A stretch of 64,000 nucleotides of DNA. Source: Psychrobacter glacincola. Lineage in GTDB: Bacteria; Pseudomonadota; Gammaproteobacteria; Pseudomonadales; Moraxellaceae. Positions 46,679-54,598 of this stretch are shown here, in pieces; position 1 is the first letter of the stretch, and each line of letters starts with the position of its first letter. Below the pieces are notes generated by a model that saw only the letters and a program-made list of their open reading frames with translations, was not told where the DNA came from and did no database searches. The position numbers were made by a program, and so were the translations under genes. The stretch spans positions 1,398,318 through 1,462,317 of the forward strand of contig NZ_CAJGZH010000001.1 of the NCBI RefSeq assembly GCF_904846075.1. Reading direction: 5' to 3'.

Positions 46679-48140
46679 ATCTAAGAATCGGCGTTGGTCA
46701 CTGTTATGGCGAACTATTTTTTTACTGACATTGTTCGTTATTATCTCTCAGGTTATTATCTACGCATGGGTTCAGCGCTCTGTGAGTGGACACTTTGAGC
46801 AAATGGACTCAGAAATCCTTACTCATGCAGCTTTTAACCTGCGCAAACGTATGGTTAGTTTGGAAGATCACATAGAACTATTCACAGTATCAAAGTCGCA
46901 AGCGCTAATTGATGCCAATCATCTACATTCTTCTTGGCTGGATTATGATTTAAAAACCTTAGTATCAGATAAAAATGGCAAATTATTATCCAGCGATCCC
47001 AGTAATTTCATCAATGATCTACCGGCAGATTTTAGCTTGTTACAACTATTGCAGGACTATCGCGATCAGCAGTTTATGATCAAGATAAATAATAGGCATT
47101 ACCGAGCCATTATCATTACACATCAAGAGGTTTTGGCATTTATTGCTCTACCTATCGATGTGCATAATCAATATCTTATCCAGTTTAATCGCCAGCTGAG
47201 CTTGATACTTATCGCCATTACCTTATTATTGGTTTCAGTAGCAGCACTAAGTGTACACTGGGGTTTTGCTCCCCTAGCTACTATCGTACAAAAGATGAAA
47301 GGCATTAATCTTCAAAGGTTAGATGAAAGAATTGTGGTTGGCGATATGCCGTTAGAATTACGTCCACTAACGGAGTCTTATAATTCTATGATGGTCAAGC
47401 TTGAAAGTAACTTTGAATCATTATCACGGTTTTCAGACAATATCGCCCATGAGCTACGTACGCCAATAGCGACGCTGAGTACGCAAACGCAAGTCATGTT
47501 AACTAAGCCAAGAGAAAGCGACGAATACATTGAGCAATTGCATCATCAGCATGATACGTTAAAGCAGTTATCCGCCATGATTAACGATATGTTATTACTG
47601 GCAAAAACTCAAAAAGAGCTGAGTGATTCGCAAATCAGTCATGTCGATATAGAGAGCTTGATCACAAAGCTTATAGATTATTATGAGATGATTGCTGAGG
47701 ATCGTGAGATAATCTTTGAAAAATCGGGTGATTTTAAAACAGTACTAGGTGATAAAGGCTTATTGCAACGGCTGTTTGCCAACCTGATGTCAAATGCGAT
47801 TTATTATGCGGCTAGTAATAGCACTATTATGATATCCGCTACTGTCCTCACTTCAAGCACCTCGCTTAATGCGCCAAAAGACGATATTCAATCCCCAGAG
47901 CAGCTCTGGTTAAGAATAACTATGACCAACCGTCTAGACAAACCATTAAATCAGATTGAAGCCGATAAACTGTTTGAGCGATTCTATCGTCATGATAAAA
48001 CGAATACGATGCATTCAGGAACAGGCTTAGGCTTATCTATTGTGCAAGCTATCGCCAATGCTCATAATGGCAAAGTTAGTATTACTATCAAAGATGAGTG
48101 TCTTTTTGAGGTTGCTGTAAAGTTGTTGATTGCCAGGTAG
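46668..48140 (+). CDS. Membrane sensor histidine kinase, heavy-metal-sensor type
   Basis: A 490-residue kinase: TM1 (~14-34), a ~140-residue periplasmic sensor region, TM2 (~178-197), HAMP, HisKA with the phosphorylated His261 in FSDNIAHELRTPIATL, and HATPase with NLMSNAIYYAA and the SGTGLGLSIVQAIA G box. This layout and the H-box sequence resemble CusS/CopS-like metal or antimicrobial-peptide sensors. The partner response regulator, normally just upstream in the same operon, is absent and replaced by the tatC relic. It would have to signal to a regulator encoded elsewhere, or be inert. Confidence 0.88.
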   Translation: MRHKSKNRRWSLLWRTIFLLTLFVIISQVIIYAWVQRSVSGHFEQMDSEILTHAAFNLRKRMVSLEDHIELFTVSKSQALIDANHLHSSWLDYDLKTLVSDKNGKLLSSDPSNFINDLPADFSLLQLLQDYRDQQFMIKINNRHYRAIIITHQEVLAFIALPIDVHNQYLIQFNRQLSLILIAITLLLVSVAALSVHWGFAPLATIVQKMKGINLQRLDERIVVGDMPLELRPLTESYNSMMVKLESNFESLSRFSDNIAHELRTPIATLSTQTQVMLTKPRESDEYIEQLHHQHDTLKQLSAMINDMLLLAKTQKELSDSQISHVDIESLITKLIDYYEMIAEDREIIFEKSGDFKTVLGDKGLLQRLFANLMSNAIYYAASNSTIMISATVLTSSTSLNAPKDDIQSPEQLWLRITMTNRLDKPLNQIEADKLFERFYRHDKTNTMHSGTGLGLSIVQAIANAHNGKVSITIKDECLFEVAVKLLIAR

Positions 48141-48323
48141 TAAATACCTTCATACTGTCTATGAACCGCTCAGATTAGATCGAAGGCGAGTTTACTTGGA
48201 AGGTCTCTCTATCCATAAGATGAGATTCTGACTTGCGATAGTTGTACTTTTCAATTGTTGGACAAAAAATTTCTTATATAAGCCTATTTCATACATTCTA
48301 TTACCAATAATTATGGTGCCTTT

Positions 48324-49208
48324 ATGATGATTCATCCTCAGTATGATCCCGTAGCGCTTTCCTTGGGTCCATTGGAAGTGCACTGGTATGGGCTAATGTA
48401 TTTGCTAGCCTTTGCTGCCGCTTACGGTTTGGCTTGGTATCGCAGTACCAAACGCGACAATTGGACCACCGACATGGTCTCTGACTTAGTCTTTTATGGC
48501 GCGCTTGGTGTCATCTTAGGCGGTCGTATTGGCTATGTGCTGTTTTATCAGTTCGGTGAATTACTCCAAAACCCTGCCTATATATTAAAAGTCTGGGAAG
48601 GCGGTATGTCTTTCCACGGCGGCTTTATCGGCGTCATGCTAGGTATGTGGTTCTTTGCCCGTAAATATAAAAAGACTACCTTTCAAGTATTCGATTTTAT
48701 CGTTCCTTGTGTACCAACCGGCTTACTGTTTGGGCGTATCGGCAACTATATCAATGGCGAATTATGGGGTCGCGTCTCAGACGGTGGCTATAACTGGCTG
48801 ACCTACTTTCCGCAAGCCGCGGCGTTTGATATGGAGCAATTACAGAGCAATCCACAATTGCAAGAATTGATGATTGAAGTCAATGGTCAATACATATTGC
48901 CTCGTCATCCATCACAGCTATATGAAGCCTTTGCCGAAGGTCTGCTGCTATTTATATTCTTATGGTGGTATTCATCAAAACCACGTCCACGTATGGCCGC
49001 CTCCGCTGTATTCTTACTAGGCTATGGCATCAGCCGCTTTATCATTGAATTCTTCCGCCAGCCAGATGCTGACCAAGGATTCATATTATTAGGTTGGATG
49101 ACCAAAGGGCAAATCTTAAGCGCGCCGATGATTATCGCCGGCTTAATCATGCTGATTTATGCTTACAAACGCGGTATTTATGATTGGGGTAAGCAGTCTG
49201 CATATTAG
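48324..49208 (+). CDS. lgt: Prolipoprotein diacylglyceryl transferase
   Basis: A 294-residue, seven-helix membrane protein. The family motifs are present in order: YPQYDPVALSLGPLEVHWYGLMYL-like N-terminus with the HWYGLMY core, YVLFYQF, the HGG motif in GGMSFHGGFIG, the Lgt signature GRIGNYINGELWGR, and a C-terminal SRFIIEFFRQPD. It adds diacylglycerol from phosphatidylglycerol to the lipobox cysteine, the first step of lipoprotein maturation. It is a single gene next to the inverted duplicate B. Confidence 0.95.
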   Translation: MMIHPQYDPVALSLGPLEVHWYGLMYLLAFAAAYGLAWYRSTKRDNWTTDMVSDLVFYGALGVILGGRIGYVLFYQFGELLQNPAYILKVWEGGMSFHGGFIGVMLGMWFFARKYKKTTFQVFDFIVPCVPTGLLFGRIGNYINGELWGRVSDGGYNWLTYFPQAAAFDMEQLQSNPQLQELMIEVNGQYILPRHPSQLYEAFAEGLLLFIFLWWYSSKPRPRMAASAVFLLGYGISRFIIEFFRQPDADQGFILLGWMTKGQILSAPMIIAGLIMLIYAYKRGIYDWGKQSAY

Positions 49209-49440
49209 AAATAAGTGTCGAGGTGCATGAACAAATAAATATAAATGCAGTTCTAACAAGATACATTCCATTTGCAGAATTAATACCTATGTTAGTACAA
49301 GGATTTTTATTCCTAAACCTAATTTTTTCATCAGATAGTGGAACTTCAAAAGCTAAAAATAAATTTGGATATGTAACTTTTTATGTCAATGTAACCTATT
49401 TTAGATGTTATCTGTCTTTAAAATAACCAATTTCTTAGAA
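49209..49440. other. AT-rich spacer after lgt, no recognised gene
   Basis: A 67-codon open frame (49223-49426) is present but has no family resemblance, and its start has no convincing ribosome site. I treat the stretch as non-coding, joining lgt to the inverted duplication. Confidence 0.4.
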
Positions 49441-49588
49441 ATTAATACAAGGAACTACATGATGTATCGCAACAATTACGTAAGATTACATAGTTCCTTA
49501 GCGAATTAAAATTCATATTGACACTATAAATTAGTATATTATTTTAATAATTGGTTAAACCCTATATAGCATAATTACTTCACCCACT

Positions 49589-49645
49589 AAAAAAACGTTT
49601 GAGGATTAAATCTAAATTAAGGATTTAATCCTCAAACGTTTTTTT
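49589..49645. repeat. Perfect 24-bp-arm hairpin, copy B
   Basis: Arms 49589-49612 and 49622-49645 are fully complementary with a 9-nt loop. Compared with the copy at 35472-35528, two stem positions differ, and the opposite arm carries the compensating base each time. Confidence 0.85.
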
Positions 49646-49726
49646 CTGCTTATCAAACAGGAGATATTGTTGTCAGGTTGGTCAGCTATATTCTATAAAT
49701 GTTACACGAAATTACATTATAAAATA

Positions 49727-50706
49727 ACCCCACTCTCAACTTCGAAAGTGATTGAAAAAAGAAGAGCACCTCACTAATCTATTGTTTTCGACCAAGAATA
49801 CAATGGAGTCATGAGATGCCCATAGACGAATTTATCATCAATATCTATTTAATGGTAGAGCAATATTACAAAATAGTCGTCACCAAACCCTTGCGAAGTG
49901 CAGGTTACGCACCAAAGTTGAGTGATCCTGAGATCATTTGCATGGAGATGGTCGGTGAATTTTTACACCTAGATCAAGACAAACAAATTTGGCAATACTT
50001 TACCCAGCATTGGCAAGACTGGTTTCCAGCCATCGGCTCATACCCTAACTTCGCAAAGCACTGCGCCAATCTGTGGCAAGTCAAACAGCAGATACAAGAT
50101 AAAGTCAGTGAACTCGAGGGCCGTGACAACATCCATTTTATGGATGGTTTTCCGATACCCGTCTGTCATTATGGACGCGCTTATCGGCATAAAAACTATC
50201 AAGACTTAGCGGCTTTTAGCTACTGTGCGGCTAAGCAAGAGAGGTACTATGGCTTTGAAGGACATTTGCTTGTTAACTTATCGGGCATGATTAAAGGCTT
50301 TACCTTTGCTCCTGCCAATGTTGATGAAAGAGCCGTTGCCCCAGAAATCACCACTCATATTCATGGGCTACTTGGCGCTGATAAAGGGTATATCAGCCCT
50401 AGTCTGACATCGTACTACGACGCTCAAGGCGTGGATTTACAAACGCCACTCAGAGCTAACATGAAAGAGGATAGGCCCAAACCTGTGGTAAGACGGCTGA
50501 TGAAAGCCCGCCGTATCGTTGAAACAGTCATTGGTCAGCTATCAGAACGATTTAATATACAAAGGGTACGAGCAAGAGATTTATGGCATTTGTCTCATCG
50601 ATTGATTCGTAAGATTCTTTCACACAATCTGTGCTTTGTACTCAACAAAAAACTTGGTAATCCGCCTCTTCAGTTTGATTTGCTTATTTCAAGTTGAGAG
50701 TGGGGT
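49727..50706 (+). mobile_element. Insertion sequence, IS982-like (ACCCC ends)
   Basis: A 980-base element with inverted ends ACCCCACTCTCAACTT, flanked by the direct repeat AAAATA (49721-49726 and 50707-50712). The duplicated target and intact gene imply a fairly recent insertion. It is a different element from the pair around dsbD. Confidence 0.85.
49816..50697 (+). CDS. DDE transposase, probably IS982 family
   Basis: A 293-residue transposase beginning MPIDEFIINIYLMVEQYYK. Acidic catalytic candidates occur in IHFMDGFPIPVCHYGRAYRHK, ANVDERAVAP and RRIVETVIGQLSERFNIQ, the same spacing and motifs as IS982 transposases, although sequence identity with the other IS982 gene in the window is low. 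It starts 90 bases inside the left end and nearly fills the element. Confidence 0.82.
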   Translation: MPIDEFIINIYLMVEQYYKIVVTKPLRSAGYAPKLSDPEIICMEMVGEFLHLDQDKQIWQYFTQHWQDWFPAIGSYPNFAKHCANLWQVKQQIQDKVSELEGRDNIHFMDGFPIPVCHYGRAYRHKNYQDLAAFSYCAAKQERYYGFEGHLLVNLSGMIKGFTFAPANVDERAVAPEITTHIHGLLGADKGYISPSLTSYYDAQGVDLQTPLRANMKEDRPKPVVRRLMKARRIVETVIGQLSERFNIQRVRARDLWHLSHRLIRKILSHNLCFVLNKKLGNPPLQFDLLISS

Positions 50707-51006
50707 AAAATAGGTATTTTTTATCATTTTATAAGCTTAAAAAGAGCTTTTATCAGATTTTTATTAGTGATGACATGCTTTACAGCCTATGCTAAAGTCC
50801 GATTTGTGTTTTGGCTAACAGTTTGACTTCCAATAAATTTATAAGGTTTTAGCGAAATCGTTGATAATGCCGGCCGCTTATGGAATAAGGGTTTGCAGCA
50901 TAATTATTAGTCACCACAATGTGTATATTCTTGAGTTGTTGAGATTTAATTGACTGCTCTGTTATGGGCAACAGACCATTTTGAATTAACCGTAGGTATT
51001 AGATTT

Positions 51007-51729
51007 ATGAAACAGGCCTTATTGATTTTGTCAGTACTGGGTATGGGCATAGCACAAACGAGTGGTGCTGCTATCACAATCTCTCAAACAAATAATACCA
51101 TCACCAATACTTCTGTGGCATCAAACTACGGTTCATCAAAAAACATCTATAGCACTAGCAGTGGTGCTTATGTTTCTAGTAATGACGAAATCAGTCAAGC
51201 TATTAGCAACCTAAGTGCGCAGGCTAAGCAAAAAGAGAGTCGGCTTTCATCATTAAACAGCCGCTTATACGCTGAAAAACAACAGCAGCAAGTCAATACA
51301 GTTCCTGATAGCAATTCAGCCCCCGCTATCGCTGCTGCTCGTGCTTCACGAGTGGCTCTATCTGGTAGCTCTGGATACTGTGCCCGTTACGTACGTAAAG
51401 CACTACAATCAGCAGGTTATGAGTTCACCCCCAATCCTTCAGCCTATCAGTACGCCACTCGTGGCACGCTTGATAAAGCAGGTTTTAGCAAAATCAGTAA
51501 TGATATGCCAACCCAAGTAGGTGATGTTATTGTCTATGATCGCTCATCAAAGCGTCCACATGGCCATATCCAAATCTTTGATGGCGAAAACTGGATTTCT
51601 GATTTCCGTCAGAACAGCATCAGCCCATACAGTGGTGTCTATGCTTATACCACATGGCGTGATTCAAAATACGTGGATGACGCATCCGCATCAGATCGAA
51701 ATATCTACCTTGCTATGAATGATAAATAA
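51007..51729 (+). CDS. Secreted CHAP-domain peptidoglycan hydrolase, copy B
   Basis: The 240-residue product from the ATG at 51007 is identical to the copy A protein: signal peptide, Ser/Asn/Gln-rich linker and a CHAP domain with SSGYCARYVRKAL and RPHGHIQIF. The nucleotide sequences also agree in all stretches compared, whereas the sequences just outside (before ~50970 and after ~51740) have clearly diverged. The same terminator type follows at ~51770-51808. The upstream IS lies ~300 bases before the start, so the original promoter may have been separated from more distal sequence. Confidence 0.85.
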   Translation: MKQALLILSVLGMGIAQTSGAAITISQTNNTITNTSVASNYGSSKNIYSTSSGAYVSSNDEISQAISNLSAQAKQKESRLSSLNSRLYAEKQQQQVNTVPDSNSAPAIAAARASRVALSGSSGYCARYVRKALQSAGYEFTPNPSAYQYATRGTLDKAGFSKISNDMPTQVGDVIVYDRSSKRPHGHIQIFDGENWISDFRQNSISPYSGVYAYTTWRDSKYVDDASASDRNIYLAMNDK

Positions 51730-51877
51730 GACCTGAGAAGTCAGCACAACATATTTATTGCTTTTCTCCAACCCAGTAGTGATCTTACTATCATTGCTGG
51801 GTTTTTTTGTGCTTAACATCAGGGTGTATTTAACCTTTCATGATTTGATCAGTCAGAAATAGACACTACTGATATCA

Positions 51878-51964
51878 TTACTCATTACAAGAATTATCGG
51901 CAAGCGCGTTTAAGATGCCACATGATACCGCTTGTGCACTACCTGCACATTTCTGGCGCAAAAC
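51878..51964 (-). pseudogene. 3' relic of cadR
   Basis: Read on the minus strand these 87 bases correspond to the last 28 codons and stop of cadR copy 2 (34140-34226), including the SCGIL and NSC cysteines, with about a dozen substitutions. The rest of the gene is absent; unrelated sequence begins at 51965. Confidence 0.85.
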
Positions 51965-52225
51965 TGAGAAATTTTTGGATTGCTAGCATTACAAGACAAA
52001 TTACGAAACGACGCTCATGAAGATGTGGCTTAGCTCAAAGCGTATGGGTAAACCACCCCGAGTTCGTCGTACTCTCTAAGACTGTTTAGTCTCCGAAAAC
52101 CTGAGGCGGTTCAGATGGTTTTTTGAGAGATTATGACACTCTCAAAGCGATTTGAAGTACTTGAGAAAGTTGATTATGATAGCACCTAAAGATTTACCAG
52201 AGTCATATCGAAAGACTAAACAAAA

Positions 52226-52266
52226 AAATGCCTCTGGGAGTTGACTCCTAGAGGCATTTAGTTTTT
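52226..52266. terminator. Strong hairpin, probable terminator
   Basis: Fifteen-base arms (AAATGCCTCTGGGAG and CTCCTAGAGGCATTT, TTGA loop, one internal mismatch pair) with an A run before and a T run after, so it could stop transcription in either direction. Confidence 0.75.
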
Positions 52267-52769
52267 AATGTAGCTAACGGTTACAGAGTGCGTCAACACC
52301 CTGTAACGAACAAATAAGCATACGCAGTGCGTTATTTGAACAGCATTAAATGCCCGTGTAGGTGCATTTTATCCAAAAACTGCTTTCATATCAACCTTAT
52401 TCACTATACATTTTAAAAACTGCTTGTTCGCTCGTTACATCCTTGTGCTGCTCTCTTTGTACCCGTTACCCGTCAAATGGGTGGCAGGCCTCGGCGACGA
52501 CTGCGTTTGACATAAGGGTGAGCTCCCTACAGGGGTGACTAGACAAAGGATCAGAGCAACGCAATGAGTGGTTACTCGTGCATATCGTAGCGGTATATTG
52601 GGTTTAGGCCCTTGCTAGCGTATGACAGCACAGTAGCGGTTAAGAGCGTGTCTAGGCGGTGCTATCAGCCGTAATCTTAACAACCGTAGCTTGATACAGT
52701 GATACGGTCTTGATGACGCGATGGGCGATGAAGTCGGCATGACTAATCACATCAAATCCAAGGAATGCA

Positions 52770-52812
52770 CTAAAGCGATTGTGAGTATTTTATCTACTCA
52801 TAATCGCTTTAG
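52770..52812. repeat. 18-bp inverted repeat in plasmid non-coding region
   Basis: CTAAAGCGATTGTGAGTA and its near-perfect complement (one G-T type change) are separated by 7 bases, with further outer complementarity AAGGAA/TTCCTT. It may be a binding or recombination site. Confidence 0.6.
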
Positions 52813-53101
52813 GGTGAGTGTTCCTTGAAATCTGCTCAAGGCTCCAAAATCAGCATAAATTCACTTAGGCTAATTTAAGTAGTATATAGCCCACTCGGCT
52901 ATATACTATAAGAGTCCAGAGAAAAATTTAGAATAGTTATTATACAGCAGTCACTTATTCAGTGAGTCGATATTGTCATGGTTGATTCATAAGCTTAGTG
53001 TGAATAGAACGAGATCTATGCCTTGGGTAAACTACCTCCCAAACTTATAACTGTTCTTTATCTTGAAATCCTAATTAAACTGAAACCTCGAATACTTTTA
53101 T

Positions 53102-54070
53102 TTAGTCAGCATCCAAAGTATTATCTTTGTTTTGAATAAGTATTAGAGCATCTTGTGCTTTCTTAAGTTGATCTTGTAACAGAGTCACTTGTTCCTGCTT
53201 TGATAAATGACGGCTTGATAGCTCGCTATATTGTTTATTCAATACGCTATGCTCGGCTTCAAGCTTAGCCTGAGTTTGAGTCAGCTGATTATTAAGTCCT
53301 GATAGCTTGTCACGTTCAGCGGTGACTGCCTTTAACTCTCCTTTGATCTCTGCGGTAGCCGTTTGTATATCATTCCGCTCAGTGGTGACTGCCTTTAGCT
53401 CTGACTTAGTATTTTTAAGTTCAATCTTTAAACGTGCAATCTCTGCCTTATCACTATCAGCTGTGGCTTTAAGCGTGGCTACCTCACCAAGACTGCTAGT
53501 CAGCTCTATAGATTGCTTATCTAATGCATTACTCACCTCTGCAAGCTGTGATTGCGCGGTCTTAGCCTTAGTGCGTTCAAGCTCTAATTCATGCCTAGTA
53601 TCTAATAGCGTCTGTTTGGTAGCGTCATGGTCAGCTGTGGCTTGCTGTGCGCTTTTAGTTGCTGTTTCCGCAGTGCCGGTCACCTCGTCCAGTTGCTGTA
53701 GTAAATCCGCTTGTTCCCCCTCCAAGGTCTTAACCGCTTCTTGCGCTTCGTCCATCTCTGCTTGTGCCTTGATCTTAACCACCTCTAAAGCTTCACGCTC
53801 TTTAGACAATCTATCGTTAGCCATATCAATAGCCGTCTGCCACATATCAGCCCCAAGCGTGTGCAAGCGTTCTGTGATACCACTAGGTAAGTCTACTTGC
53901 TGTAGCTCTTGCTCTTCTTGCTGTTCTCGCTTCCAGCTTTGCATAGCATCACTGATAGTCGTGAATGATCCACCGCCTAGCGCCTTACGCACCTCTGCCA
54001 GTGTCGGCTTAACCCCTTGCTCTTGTAATTGGTCTGCTGCTGCATGAATATCTTGTATCGTGAGTGCCAT
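53102..54070 (-). CDS. kfrA: KfrA-family plasmid DNA-binding protein
   Basis: The ATG at 54070 is chosen; the frame extends to 54121 only through the operator. The product is 322 residues: an N-terminal KfrA DNA-binding domain (IQDIHAAADQLQEQGVKPTLAEVRKALGGGSFTTISDAMQSWK) and then a long, heptad-rich alpha-helical region from about residue 65 to the end. KfrA proteins of plasmids bind their own promoter and are thought to help partitioning through coiled-coil assemblies. The large palindrome directly upstream supports autorepression. Confidence 0.88.
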   Translation of the reverse strand: MALTIQDIHAAADQLQEQGVKPTLAEVRKALGGGSFTTISDAMQSWKREQQEEQELQQVDLPSGITERLHTLGADMWQTAIDMANDRLSKEREALEVVKIKAQAEMDEAQEAVKTLEGEQADLLQQLDEVTGTAETATKSAQQATADHDATKQTLLDTRHELELERTKAKTAQSQLAEVSNALDKQSIELTSSLGEVATLKATADSDKAEIARLKIELKNTKSELKAVTTERNDIQTATAEIKGELKAVTAERDKLSGLNNQLTQTQAKLEAEHSVLNKQYSELSSRHLSKQEQVTLLQDQLKKAQDALILIQNKDNTLDAD

Positions 54071-54090
54071 GATTTTGTATCCCTTAATAG

Positions 54091-54142
54091 TATATTGTAG
54101 TATGTTGTATATAATATACAATATACAACATACTACAATATA
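54091..54142. promoter_or_regulatory. 52-bp palindromic operator of kfrA
   Basis: Two perfectly complementary 22-bp arms (54091-54112, 54121-54142) with an 8-base centre, 20 bases upstream of the kfrA ATG. The left arm and leader are duplicated at 39753-39804. Confidence 0.88.
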
Positions 54143-54150
54143 GAATGTAA

Positions 54151-54174
54151 AAAAACCCCAAGTAATCTTGAGGT
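54151..54174 (-). terminator. Terminator of the antitoxin-like relic
   Basis: On the minus strand CCTCAAG-ATTA-CTTGGGG is followed by seven Ts, 20 bases past the stop at 54196. Confidence 0.75.
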
Positions 54175-54195
54175 CATGTGCTTGTTATTTAATGC

Positions 54196-54492
54196 CTAGT
54201 GATCGGTTAGGTATTCTTCTAGGGCATCGTTGATCATGTCTTGATAGTTACCGCCTGTTTGCTTAGCTCTGTCCTTGAATTTGGCAAGGATACTTGGGCT
54301 AATGACACTGGTTTCCGTAGACAACGCTTGAGATTTGATACTGCCACGGATCGCGCCTGACCAGTCGGTGACTTCTGGAATGTCCGATAAATCAATGTCG
54401 TCATCGCTAAGCGTGGCTAGATGCTCTGAATCTGCTTACTACTTAGCAGTTAGTGGCGGTAATTCGTCTATTTTATAGCTAACCTTGCTCAT
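54196..54492 (-). pseudogene. BrnA-like antitoxin gene with two adjacent stop codons
   Basis: From ATG 54492 (AGGGAG upstream) the frame reads MSKVSYKIDELPPLTAK, then TAG TAA, then continues for 79 codons (starting ADSEHLATLSDDDIDLSDIP, later GGNYQDMINDALEEYLTDH) to TAG 54196. The DLSDIPEVTDWSGA segment and the C-terminal ribbon-helix-helix are like BrnA-family antitoxins. There is no usable start after the stops, so no antitoxin can be made without suppression. Changing TAG TAA to CAG CAA would restore an open 98-codon gene. No BrnT toxin gene lies upstream. Confidence 0.75.
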
Positions 54493-54598
54493 AATACTCC
54501 CTACTAAATCCTATAATATGCCTTGCATAAGAGACCGCACGAGTTCACTATCATCGACTCCCTTTGATGTGTGCGTCACAAGTGAGGTTAAAGCGCTG

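Larger units (their letters stand above)
49441..51964 (+). repeat. Inverted duplication, copy B (interrupted by an IS)
   Basis: Counterpart of 34140-35675. It contains the hairpin, the CHAP gene, its terminator and a cadR 3' relic. An IS with a 6-bp target duplication sits at 49727-50706 inside it. The stop of homology at 51964 corresponds to base 34140 inside cadR. Confidence 0.85.
51965..53101. other. 1.1-kb region without protein-coding genes
   Basis: It starts with relic-like short frames (one ending LQDKLRNDAHEDVA near 52035), contains a terminator at 52226-52266 and then ~830 bases with several inverted repeats (52279-52307, 52770-52812). The part 52450-52600 is GC-richer than its surroundings. 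It may hold a plasmid site or a structured RNA, but nothing could be assigned. Confidence 0.4.

Noticed and set aside
49223..49426. 67-codon open frame after lgt
   Set aside because: No family resemblance, no good ribosome site, AT-rich composition like the spacer around it.
53307..54047. 246-codon plus-strand frame rich in Ser, Ala and Val
   Set aside because: It is the antisense shadow of the coiled-coil kfrA gene, whose repeated Glu/Lys/Ala codons read as Ser/Ala/Cys on the other strand.
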